From NCBI GenBank assembly GCA_009602725.1, contig WELB01000100.1, positions 494,564-508,626 of the forward strand: a DNA stretch of 14,063 nt, given 5' to 3'. The notes beneath the pieces were generated by a model. The model saw only the letters and a list, made by a program, of their open reading frames with translations, was not told where the DNA came from and did no database searches. Below, in pieces: positions 1 through 9,410 of this stretch (positions are counted from its first letter, which is position 1; the number at the start of each line of letters is the position of its first letter). The position numbers were made by a program, and so were the translations under genes. The stretch is from Spirogloea muscicola (lineage: Eukaryota > Streptophyta > Zygnematophyceae > Spirogloeales > Spirogloeaceae).

Positions 1-517
1 CCCCTCCCCACACCCCTCTTGACCACCGTCATCCCTCGCTGGCGCAGGCGTCCTCGTCCTCGCCGTGTCCGACTCGCACTCCTCAGGGCCCCTTATCTGC
101 CTCCCGCCCACCACAGCGTCCGTGCTCCGTACCTCCCTCAGTTCACTTTCACTCCATCCCCTCCTCCCCCTCTCCCTCTCGCTGGGCGCTGCCTCGCCCT
201 CGTCCCCGCGCCGGCATCTCTCCCTCTCTCTAACATCAATCTCATGAAGTTGTGGGGTTCGCACAGCCCACTAGGCAGCCCAGCCTTCGGCAGCATATGC
301 CGCTGCTGCGCTTTCTCGCGTTAGGCAGACGCGCCTGAACGCGGCAGACGCCACCCAACGAGACGTGCAGCAGTCCATCAAGCAGCAGCGGCAAAGAGTT
401 GATGACCGCAGCAGCGGACACGGCGCTGGTGGCGGCCCTGCGCGGCAGCCCCATCGAGCCGCTGCAGGCTCAGCCCATGTTGGTGCCTGCCATCAGCATC
501 AGAAGCGGCAGACTTAG
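1..517. other. pyrimidine-rich region, no supported gene
   Basis: Plus-strand C/T-rich DNA, densest about 130-235. The open frame running to the TGA at 527-529 (with an ATG at 400) has no recognisable motif and no clear splice connection to the candidate exons that begin near 518. It could be promoter, 5' UTR or upstream exons of the candidate gene that follows. Nothing else is supported here. Confidence 0.4.
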
Positions 518-1422
518 CGATGGCCGCTGACTTCTGCGGCAGCGCGGTGCTGTGCGTCGGCCTCACCACCTGCCTCTGCCCCCTCGGAGTTGGCATCGCT
601 GGTAAGTGGACCTTCCCACACTGTCTCCTTGCCCCAGTGCTCTCTCCACCCTCCGTCACGCTCCGACCAGGAGTTGTTGCCTTCCTTGCTCCCTAAGTCC
701 TGCCTGCTAGCGACCTCCGGGCCTTGCTGCAGCCTCGTGCTTTGGTGGTGGGAACGAGGCAACTGACAAGGAACCCGAAAACTGGACGGACAACGAGGGC
801 GTGCTCGGCAGCAGTAGCGGAGCAAGCTTCCAGGCAAGTGTCAGCTTGCATTCCTTGCCCTCATTCTCCCTCTACCTCGTCCAACAATCTCCGCCTTCCT
901 CTCTCCCTGCCACCCCCCCCGTCTTCCCTGGCCCCCTCGTTGCATACCTTCATCCCCATCTCTCATTACTCTCGCTTTTTGTTTTTCACCTTGCATACAC
1001 CCCACATCCCTCGGCCCCTCTAAGATGTTCATCTGTGAACGTGCTTCATCTCAATACATGGCCGCTCAGGCCCTCCATCACTCTATACACGCCAGTGCCT
1101 CTAATATGCCCCCGCGCCTATGCCCTAGGCTCTCCTGAGGAACCATGCTGATGCTGCGGCCTGGGCCATGCAGCCGGCGTTGCGGCCACTGATGCTCGCG
1201 GTCCCCCACGGCGGCACCGGCGGCGACGGTGACCATCCGTGCACTCCGAGCCCACAACTGAGCTACCGCCCGCCCTCGCGCACCGTCTCTATGATGCGCG
1301 ATGGAGAGATCCTCGGCAGCAGCAACGGCTCTTCAAGCAGCACAAGGACCAGCTGCAGCAACGCGGTTGGCAGTGGCGGCAACAGCACTGGCGGCAGTGA
1401 CGAATCAGGACACGCAGCCTGA
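518..1422 (+). CDS. candidate three-exon gene, unknown function, 5' incomplete
   Basis: I do not recognise the protein. Three plus-strand segments join in one frame: about 518-601, 711-833 and 1129-1422 (stop TGA 1420-1422). The first donor is a strong CTG|GTAAGT at 602 and its acceptor is CTGCTAG at 710. The second intron (834-1128) would be a GC-AG intron: its donor CAG|GCAAGT fits the GC-donor consensus, and it has a long pyrimidine tract before the acceptor CCCTAG at 1128. Both junctions are phase 0. The middle exon is acidic and hydrophilic (GNEATDKEPENWTDNEG), unlike a random GC-rich frame. The third encodes LLRNHADAAAWAMQPAL followed by a Ser/Gly/Asn-rich tail. No ATG lies in frame within the first segment, and an in-frame TAG at 515-517 means it must begin at a splice site or lie upstream. 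It converges on prfB, 124 bp apart. The gene could be an artefact of low-complexity DNA. Confidence 0.3.
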
Positions 1423-1520
1423 ACTCCTCTCTTTCCTCTCTCCCTCAAGCTCTACCTTTCTTGCGGACTTCGGCCTACGCCGACACTAATGCTCAACATT
1501 ACTACTAGATTGGCAGCGCA

Positions 1521-1525
1521 TTACA
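1521..1525 (-). promoter_or_regulatory. possible poly(A) signal TGTAA for prfB
   Basis: On the minus strand TGTAA starts 21 nt after the prfB stop codon. TGTAA is the usual green-algal polyadenylation signal. The resulting 3' UTR would be unusually short, so another signal may be used. Confidence 0.35.
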
Positions 1526-1546
1526 GGCTTCCAGCCGCAGGCCCTG

Positions 1547-3831
1547 TCAAGCATTGAGAGCCAACGTGGACGCCGTTGCCTCGGCAGCCGCGGCTGCGGC
1601 ACGCTGGCGGAGGGCTGCTGCAATGAATCTGTCAAGGTCGCCATCGAGCACGGCGGCAACGTCTGGCGTCTCAAAGCCGCCTGCCCATGCATCCTTAGCC
1701 AGCTTGTAAGGGTGCAGCACGTAGTTCCGAGTCTGGCGGCCCCACTCTGCCTTGACCACATCGCCACGGATCGCCGCCACTTCTGCAGCCCGCTGTTCCG
1801 CCGCGATTGCCGCCAGCCGCGCTTGCAGCAGCGCCAATGCCTTGCTCTTGTTCATTGACTGCGAACGCTCCTCTGTTTCAAAGCCATCATGGCCAACACC
1901 GCCACCATTTGCGTCATCAGTATCCCCGCAGTGAGTGAGACCCTCATAGCGGCCTCCACCCCTCTCCTCTTCCCCTCGTCCCCACTAACTGCAGCACGTT
2001 GAGAGGCTCACCGGAGCATTTGACGGCGATGCCCGTGGGGAGGTGCACTATGCGAACCGCTGTTTCGACCTTGTTCACATTCTGCCCGCCCTTGCCGCCG
2101 GCGCGCATCGTCTGCACCGCGACGTCGTCGTCCGCCAGCGTCACAATGGGCTCTGCTTCGGCGTCCAGCATCGGCATCACCTCCAGGCCCGCAAAGCTGG
2201 TCTGCATGCACCATCATCCCAAGGTCGAGAACGACAGTGAGGGCCAGGTCGATCACATAGAGGGTTTTGTGGGGTTTGGCCGTTAGCAGTTTGTGAGAAA
2301 AGGGGGAGTGGAGGGAGGGAGCAGATCTGCATGGAGGGCGATGGCAGCGGGCAGGCTGGCAGCTACGATGCGCACCTGGCGCAGGCCCTTGGCGTTGAAC
2401 GGCGATTGGCGTACGAGGCGGTGCGTGCCCTTCTCGCCAGTGAGGTATCCATACGCGTACGGCCCCTCCACCTCGACAGTCGCCGACTTCAAGCCTGCCT
2501 CGTCGCCTGGCGACCTCTCGACGACGCGCGTGGCAAACCCGCGCCTCTCCGCCCACCGCGTGTACATGCGCAGCAGCATCTCTGCCCAGTCCTGCACTAC
2601 CGCCATGGATGCTCACAGCGACTCAGGGCGCCAGTCTTGCTTGGTGATGGAACTTGGCGAGGAGGGGGGGGGCAGCCAAGCAGCGCAATACCTGGGCATC
2701 GGTGCCACCGGCTCCAGCAGTGACAGTCAGCCGCGCGCCGCGGTAGTCGTACGGGCCCGACAGAAGCGCCCGGAGCTCGTGGCGGTCCAGCTCGGCGGCC
2801 AGCCGCTGCAACGTGGCCGCCGCCTCGCCCAGCAGCGCCGCGCTGCCGCTGCCACCTTGGCCTGCACCCTCCTCGGCCACCAGCTCCACTGCCACCTTCG
2901 CCTCGTCCAGCTGCAACCACCGTCGCGCTCACGATAGTCCGAGTGACGTTGCAAGGGAGCCCCACTTCTTACCAATATATCATAATACACTAGGCTAAAG
3001 TGTGTTCAATAATGCCAATACAACATGGATTTACCCCAAAAGTTCCTGAGAAGGATAATGAGTCAATGATTGGCCACTGGCAATAAGACAAAGAGCTAAT
3101 GTAAACAGCTTAGGGTAGGGTAATGATGATGTATGCTTGATCATAAACCCTAAGGCCCAAGCTGCGTGGTGCTTGGTTATAGGAGTAGGGTTTAGTTGAG
3201 GATTTAAGGTTACGGTGTATGGTTTAGGGTTTAGCAACGAAGCAACGAACCTTGGCCTGGTACCCACGGAGCTCCTCAATCGCCTGCCGGGTGTCGGCAG
3301 CCGACGCCAGTAGCGCCTGGGCGGCGGCCGGGTCGTCCCAGAGCCCGTCCTGCGCCGCACGCATCTCCAGGTCCAGCAACTCAGCCTCGCGGCTCGGCAG
3401 GTCCGCAGACGCCACTGTGTTGGCCAGTCGCGTGGCCACTGCCTCCGCATCCCGCCGGACCGCGTAGTAGTCTGGGGGGTGGTGACGGCGGCGGCAGTAC
3501 GCGCTTAGAGGTCAGCACCGCGAGGCTGGCTGCTGCTTGCGCTGCCGGAGCGAGCCGAGGGGCGGCAGCCGGAACCTTGCAGCGCGTCGCCAGTGGTGGC
3601 CCCGGATCGCTCGCCCGTCCCAGCAGCGGCGAGTCTGGTCGAGAGCTTCCGCACCGCTGGTCGCCATTCCGGCCCCGGCCGGCAGTATGGCCGTCCAGCG
3701 TCGTGTCCGGCTCTGCCGCAGAGTCGCTTTGGTGGCCAGGCGGGGGCATGCAGAGCTCTGCCGCCGAGCGCTGGGGCCAGTGCGGCAGCCATCGCTCGGA
3801 GGCTCCGGGCGCACCGCCTCGCTGTGATCAT
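1547..3831 (-). CDS. prfB: organellar peptide chain release factor 2 (prfB type)
   Basis: Class I release factor: it recognises UGA/UAA in the ribosomal A site and triggers peptide release, here in plastid or mitochondrion. Six exons: 3831-3519, 3471-3251, 2910-2692, 2591-2376, 2201-2012, 1872-1547, giving 494 aa. All introns (47, 340, 100, 174 and 139 bp) are GT-AG and the frame closes at every junction. Exon 1 (residues 1-104) is Arg/Ala-rich with almost no acid residues at its start ([13 protein letters not shown]) and looks like a transit peptide. The start is the first ATG after an in-frame TGA. The mature part begins DYYAVRRD, then LWDDP (near 148), [10 protein letters not shown] (244-253), the RF2 anticodon tripeptide SPF (314-316) and the catalytic GGQ (361-363) in [13 protein letters not shown]. 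It ends in NYVLHPYKL and an LDGDLDRFI motif, plus an Ala-rich extension of about 20 residues. SPF rather than PxT makes it RF2, not RF1. The bacterial programmed frameshift is absent, as expected for a nuclear copy. Plastid versus mitochondrial targeting cannot be settled by eye. Confidence 0.93.
3109..3234 (+). repeat. telomere-like TTTAGGG motifs inside prfB intron 2
   Basis: Within the 340-bp second intron of prfB are TAGGGTAGGG (3111-3120), AAACCCTAA (3145-3153, opposite orientation), TAGGGTTTAG (3186-3195) and TTTAGGGTTTAG (3223-3234, nearly two perfect plant-type telomere units). They are scattered and degenerate, not a tandem array. This intron is also more A/T-rich than the flanking exons. 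Confidence 0.6.
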
Positions 3832-3868
3832 GTGGGTCCATCCATGTCAGTCACGGCGCACAGCTGCA

Positions 3869-3886
3869 CGGCGGCGGCGGCGGCGG
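3869..3886 (+). repeat. (CGG)6 trinucleotide repeat
   Basis: Six CGG units followed by CAGC, 38-55 bp upstream of the prfB start codon, so probably within its 5' UTR or core promoter. Confidence 0.85.
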
Positions 3887-4157
3887 CAGCTGGTGACGAG
3901 GTGACGACGACCGCAGCAACTTGCAGAGGGACCCTGCCTCGGTCCAGACGCAGGCGGCGGATGGCCTGGGGATATGGCGCAGCAGGTGAGGCCCACACCG
4001 AGCAAGAGGGCTGGAGAGGAATAGGTGGAGGAAGGAGGGCTGTATGAAGTGGGGCTCGCAGAAGCAAAGGTGGGAGGTGAGAGGGAGAGATGTAGAGAGG
4101 AAGAGGGAGAGAGGATTGAGAGGGAGTGGGTACTGAGGAGGAAGGTTTGGGGGTTGN

Positions 4158-4265
<108 letters not shown>

Positions 4266-4324
4266 CTTTCGCCCAAACAGGTTGTCTATCAGGAGGTCAC
4301 GTGGATTACTTGGCAGTGTCCACC

Positions 4325-7300
4325 ATGGCAGCCGCGCCACCGCCTGCAGGGACTACGAAACCTCCAGCGCCAAGGCCAGCATGGGGACTGGCCATTAAGG
4401 AGGCTGCATGGCGGCATCTTCATGGCCGGCAACGGATCAGCAGTCGACATATGGCAAGAGCCGCAACCGTAGCGGCACAGGGATGTGACGACGGCAATGG
4501 TCAGGAGCTCCTTGAGCGCCCAGCATTGGCGGAGCCCACCAGGCGGCAGCTCATGCTGGCGGCGACGGCCGTCTCGTCGGCGACCTGGCGCACTGCCGCA
4601 GCGGCGGCTGCTCCGCTGCGTTCGCCGCCGGCCGTAGCTCCTTCTCAGGCAGAGTCACTCCGGGCGGTTGCGAAAGCCATGGCTGGGCTGGCCCCACTGG
4701 AGCAATACCGGCGGCTTGCAGCGCTGCAGGCCACTGACGAGGTCGCCTTCTACCGCCTCCTTGCGGCTGACCTCCCTCGCTGGCTCCCCATTGTGTAGGT
4801 ACTACACTGCCGCTGCCGCTGCTGCCACCATGTGCCCCAGCTTGTTCAATCAGAGCCGCCCATTGATTTAAACTACTGCCTTGAAAAGCACCTACCATAA
4901 CAGAAATTCTCCCACAAATACAATAATTTCAGGCAAACTCAAGTTTGCTAAAACGAGGAAGGGAAAGATGATAGAAAAACTGGGCAGGTTGCTCTCCAAG
5001 CCTTTGTAATATTGAAGCAAACGAGTTTTCTGTCATGTAGCAAAGCTCGCTGACTTTCTGGCAGCCTGCGGTGTGCCCTGCATCTGTCAGGTGGTCGTTT
5101 CAAAGTTCGTGTTCTGAAATGGGGCTTCGAGTTTGTGATTAAGGGGTGTTACGTCTCTGGCCTAGCGCACTTGTTGAGTTTGGGCCTTGGCAAGCATTGT
5201 CTTGATTAATCTGCTGCGCAGGTACACCCCGACCGTGGGCGACGCTTGCCTGGAATTTGGCACGCTGTCGCCGCGCCCGCGTACGCTAGTTGTCTCCCGC
5301 TACGATGACACAGCGGACCGCTTGGATGCTGCACTGGCTGCTTGGCCGCAAGGGAGCGACATTCGTGTCGCCGTCATCACCGATGGCGAGCGTGTCCTTG
5401 GGCTCGGTGATCTAGGTGAGGCCGCCAAGCTCGGTCTATCCTATGCCCCAAAAGTCCTCTATCCTGTTCGCAACTTGCAAAGCGTTAGATGAAGGCTGTC
5501 CGAAGTACGGCGATGAAATCGGATGCCTGCCCACTGTGGGCGTCTCGTCTGACAAGACTTTAGTACCAGCCACCGGGCATTGGTGCTGGCATTGGTACTA
5601 GCCAGCCTGTGCCTCTTCTGCTCCAGGCGCGCATGGCGCGGGCATTGTTTTTGGCAAGGCTGTGGTATATGTGGCCGCAGGCCTTCACCCCAACCAGGTG
5701 ATATACACGAGATGCATTTTGTGGTGGTCGGTTACAGCTTGCAGTCAAGCCCGGGGTTATGGCAGCGCGGCTGATGCATGAGTGCATCCACAAACCCGTA
5801 CTAATGGCACATCAGCCAGCGCCTCGGATACAGTTAAGTCACAAAGCATGACTTAGAAGCCTTAGAGGCAAACTGAAGACCCAAGACCCCTAGATTTGAG
5901 CACTAATTTATGCTTCAGGCTGCAACCAGGTCCTACCAATTGCGCTGGACGTAGGCACCAACAATGTCAGGCTGAGGGAAGATCCGTCCTACATCGGCCT
6001 GCGTGAGGAGCGGCTCAGGTGGCGATGTGTCTGCGATGTAACATGGGGGCCCCAGTAGAGTACACAGGAGGAACACAAGTCTGCGCTCAGGCCCCTCAGC
6101 TGCAAGTTCTGTCGTTGCTCGGTTGGGTATCACTGACGTCAGTGTGGAGGGACTCTCTGGTCGTTGCAGGGGCCAGCAGTACTATGACCTTGTGGACATG
6201 CTTGTGGGCGCGCTGCAACGGCGTTACGGTTGGAACGTTATCATCCACTGGGAGGTAGCCAGGCAGACCAACTATCATCGCTACTGCGACAGCAGTGGTT
6301 GCCTAAGTTGCTGAAAGTTAGCCGGTGCACTGGTTGCTTGCCCTCGAGGCCATACCTTATGTTGTGCAATGAAGACTGGATAGCTGAATCAAGTCCCTCA
6401 CGTCATTATGTTGCCAGGATGTGGGTGTCAGCAGTTCATTCGACCTGCTTAAAAAGTACGGCCGCTCTACTTTGACATTCAACGATGACATCCAGTCAAC
6501 GGCGGCAATTGCCCTTGCGGGTGTACTTGCGGCGCTGCGCATTACCGGCAACGACATTGCATCGCAGGTAAGACTCGTGGAGAGCATTATGGTGGGGCCT
6601 CGACCCCACAAGTGCATTTTAGAATTTTGGTATCAAGTTCATTTAAGTGTGATATCCGTAATCTACAACAAGGACCCCTGCAGCCTCTAATTTTGGTGAT
6701 TCTCGTGATTCACTTGGTTCACAACCACCAGTAGCAGAGAGTCACAGAATTCTGTCAGATTAGAATTTACAGTGACATGGGGCAGCAAGCGTTGTAGTAA
6801 GCTGACTGCGGACTGCTCGCTTGTGCCCGCAGAAATTTATCCTGCTGGGGGCTGGCCAGGTCTGTAATGGCCCAAATGCCAGCGGACTTGCCAATTGCCA
6901 CATTGCTGGCCACAATTTGGCATGCCATGATTGTTTCCTTATACTGTCTGATAGGATCCGAATTGTATCGCATGCAATCGCAATCGCAACCCAGGCTGTA
7001 AGTTAGTAATGACGGGGATAGTGTCTCCCCGCACGTCTTTGACTTGAGCAGCATGCAGTGCAGGCGGGCATTGGCATTGCCAGGCTCCTCTGCACCGCCC
7101 TCGAGGAGCATGGCCTATCTACCTATGAAGCGCTGGAGCACATTGCGTTGCTGGATTCCAAGGGCCTCATCTACGATGGCCGGTCAGCACTGATCTCGGA
7201 CCTCAAGCAGCCCTTCGCCCTGCGGGGCCTGCCGCAGGCTCTTGTCGACCCAACGTCACTGCGGGCGTGTGTGACTGCCCTCCAGCCGTCCGTTCTCATC

Positions 7301-8426
7301 GGCGTTGCGGCTGCACCTGGGGCCTTCAACCACGAGGTAAATGTCCCTAGCATGGGCATATAAGAGTCAAATTTACAGATGTAGATATCTGGGTACCGTT
7401 GCTTTTGCAGTCACAAACATGGACAACACAAGGATGATGACTTTGCGATAATTGATACGTGTTTGCTTCGACTGGCAGGTCATTAAAGCCATGTCCTCAG
7501 CAAATGTGAGGCCTATCATCTTCGCCCTTTCGAATCCCCTCAGTAAATGCGAGTGCACCGCCGAAGAGGCATATGTGTGGTCTGGCGGCCAGGCCATCTT
7601 TGCCAGCGGGACGCAGTTCCCGCCGGTAACACTCGGCAATAAGACCTTCGAGCCAGGATTCGCCAATAACGCCTTTATATTCCCGGGCATCAGCCTGGGT
7701 GCGTGCTTGTTGGCCTTTCTTGCTTTATCATCAGTGCCCCAAAGCTTGGAACATTGGGTGTCAGTGTAGGGCGTCGTGTGTGCGGTATGTGGTGTGGTTA
7801 CCTGATACGGTCACCAGACATTGATGGCCGAAGGTCCACAGCAAAGCTCGACAGAGTCCTGTTTTGCTTTAGACTGCATGATGCTGTTCTCAGCTTGTCA
7901 ATCCACCAGTTCACGCCTGGCCAGTGCAAGTCCGCAGGTGTGATATCAAGCGGTGCCCAGCGAATTAAGGACCAGATGTTCTACGAGGCTGCTGTTGCAC
8001 TTTCACGCATGGTGGACCAGACTGACCTTGACATTGGCTGCGCGTATCCCCCAACATCTAAGCTGAAGGAGGCGGCCGTGCAGGTGCTGCTATGCGTCCT
8101 CGCTATTCGTTGCCTGTATTGCTGGGCCCGAAAGCAGAAGTTGTTGACATCCAAATCTTTGCAAGAGCTGGTCATGTAGCGAACTATGGTTTTGCAGGTA
8201 ACGGCGGCATAGCTCCAGCTGCTTTGTGATTCATCCTGCTGCTCTGAATCCTCTATAGGTGGCCGAGGCAATCGCCAGCAACGTGGAGGTAGCAAATATG
8301 ACACCATCACCGTGCGCTGCGGCACTCACAACTGACTCCTCACAGAGTCTGAACTCCCTGGACGAATGCATCAGGGGCATCCTGTACGACCCTTTCCTGC
8401 CTTCAGAACAGTCACCTGTCTACTGA
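4325..8426 (+). CDS. malic enzyme, probably NADP-dependent
   Basis: Oxidative decarboxylation of L-malate to pyruvate and CO2 with NAD(P) reduction. Twelve exons: 4325-4794, 5222-5415, 5627-5697, 5930-6018, 6170-6254, 6418-6567, 6833-6859, 7064-7336, 7479-7698, 7938-8083, 8259-8288, 8346-8426; 611 aa. All introns (57-427 bp) are GT-AG and the frame closes throughout. The start ATG has an excellent context (CACCATGG). About 65-100 N-terminal residues look like a transit peptide. Conserved: YTPTVG (158-163, catalytic Tyr), [14 protein letters not shown], the catalytic Lys (232, in FGKAVVY), LDVGTNN, metal ligands Glu303-Asp304 and Asp327 (in FNDDIQ), Rossmann GAGQAG (359-364), [10 protein letters not shown] (471-480, Asn472) and NNAFIFPG (516-523). 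Ser394 in LLDSKGL and Lys410 in LKQPF match the positions that are Ser346 and Lys362 in NADP enzymes. Oddities: the usual NKGTAF segment is absent and DIQG is DIQS. Targeting and cofactor use are inferred. Confidence 0.92.
5561..5600 (+). repeat. imperfect inverted repeat in malic enzyme intron 2
   Basis: TAGTACCA (5561-5568) is the reverse complement of TGGTACTA (5593-5600), with further partial pairing (GCCACC against GGTGCTGGC) inside. It lies 27 bp upstream of the exon 3 start at 5627, so it could fold in the pre-mRNA close to the acceptor. Confidence 0.55.
5691..5931 (+). repeat. 9-bp direct repeats at both ends of malic enzyme intron 3
   Basis: CAACCAGGT occurs at 5691-5699 and again at 5923-5931, spanning the donor and acceptor of the intron 5698-5929. 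AGGT is expected at many splice junctions; the extra five matching bases are not. Because of the identity, the exact junction could slide without changing the mRNA. Confidence 0.7.
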
Positions 8427-9410
8427 CAATATGAAAGCACTGTGTTCGTCACTTGTTCTGTGTGATACAAGAGTAACTCATCAGTAGATAGATTGTAAAT
8501 TTTGTCTGAACCAGAGTAAAGAGGAAGTGAAACTGAAGATAAGCTCATTGTCTACGTGCCTCTCAACATGATTAAGCCCTTGGACGGACCACTGGTAGTT
8601 GGATTGCTTATGCAGATGGCCAATGTGCTGTGTGATGTGAGTGAGTGCATGAGCCTGCTCCGCTAAAATCAGGACAGCTGAGCAAGCAGCAGCCAACCTT
8701 CCACCCTTCTCTCATATGCACTTAAAAGCCCAAGATGAGGATAAGCATTCCTTGTGACGTCACTGCCGGAAAACGCTGTTTTGTAGTGAGACATTGGTTT
8801 GATTGCCAGAGTCAGAGAGGGCCAATGCATTGGCAGATTATCACTGCAGTCCTGGGAACTGTCAAACCAAGACTGAGCAGTTAGGTGCACTGCACAAGTA
8901 CAGTGATAACAACTCCTTCAGCACATTCTATAATATGGGTAATTTGACCTTGCTTAAAGGTCTGTACAAGGCGTAGACAATGCGGCCGTGACTCATGCCT
9001 CTTTTGTCCTAATTAAGTAACAATGATCCTACTTGGATCAGTCCAGCGCAGCCACAGTGTGCAGCAACTCTGGCCCCATGTAACAACGATGAGAGCAGGG
9101 CTTGTAAGGTATCTCTGCTCGCAGTACTAAGTAAGAGACTCCACCATTCAGTTGAGCAAAGTGCACCTTCTCAATGTGCATAAAGTATTGCTCTACATGC
9201 AACAGCGAGTAGCTGATACCCACAAGACACCTGCTCTTCCTGGGAGTTGAGGACCGAGTATGAGGAAAGACAAGATATTGCCTGCGAGATAATGAGCTTC
9301 TGGTACTTCTGACGCGGCTCTTTCAGAGTGCTACCTTATCTAACTATTCTGCTAATGTGGGTGCAGACAACCATATGGTGGCTCCTTTGCGGCTCCCACA
9401 GCGACCATCT
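8427..9410. other. convergent spacer between malic enzyme and permease
   Basis: 984 bp between two stop codons, so it holds the 3' UTRs of both genes. It is less GC-rich than the exons. Its open frames are short and show no recognisable motif. I see no tRNA, repeat family or mobile element in it. Confidence 0.6.
8494..8498 (+). promoter_or_regulatory. probable poly(A) signal TGTAA for malic enzyme
   Basis: TGTAA starts 68 nt after the malic enzyme stop codon, at a plausible distance for the green-algal polyadenylation signal. Confidence 0.5.

Noticed and set aside
2012-2201. Bacterial-style programmed frameshift in prfB
   Set aside because: All reading-frame changes in the gene coincide with GT-AG introns, and the spliced frame is continuous, so no frameshift is needed.
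3381-3841. Two other minus-strand frames over prfB exon 1
   Set aside because: Only the frame starting at 3831 joins in phase to the next prfB exon; the other two cannot be spliced into the conserved protein.
7528-7536. TTCGAATCC resembling a tRNA T-arm
   Set aside because: It lies within the malic enzyme codons for the conserved SNP motif, and no acceptor stem or anticodon arm surrounds it.
8481-9223. Short open frames between malic enzyme and permease
   Set aside because: They are 60-75 codons, lack family motifs, and sit where the two 3' UTRs should be.
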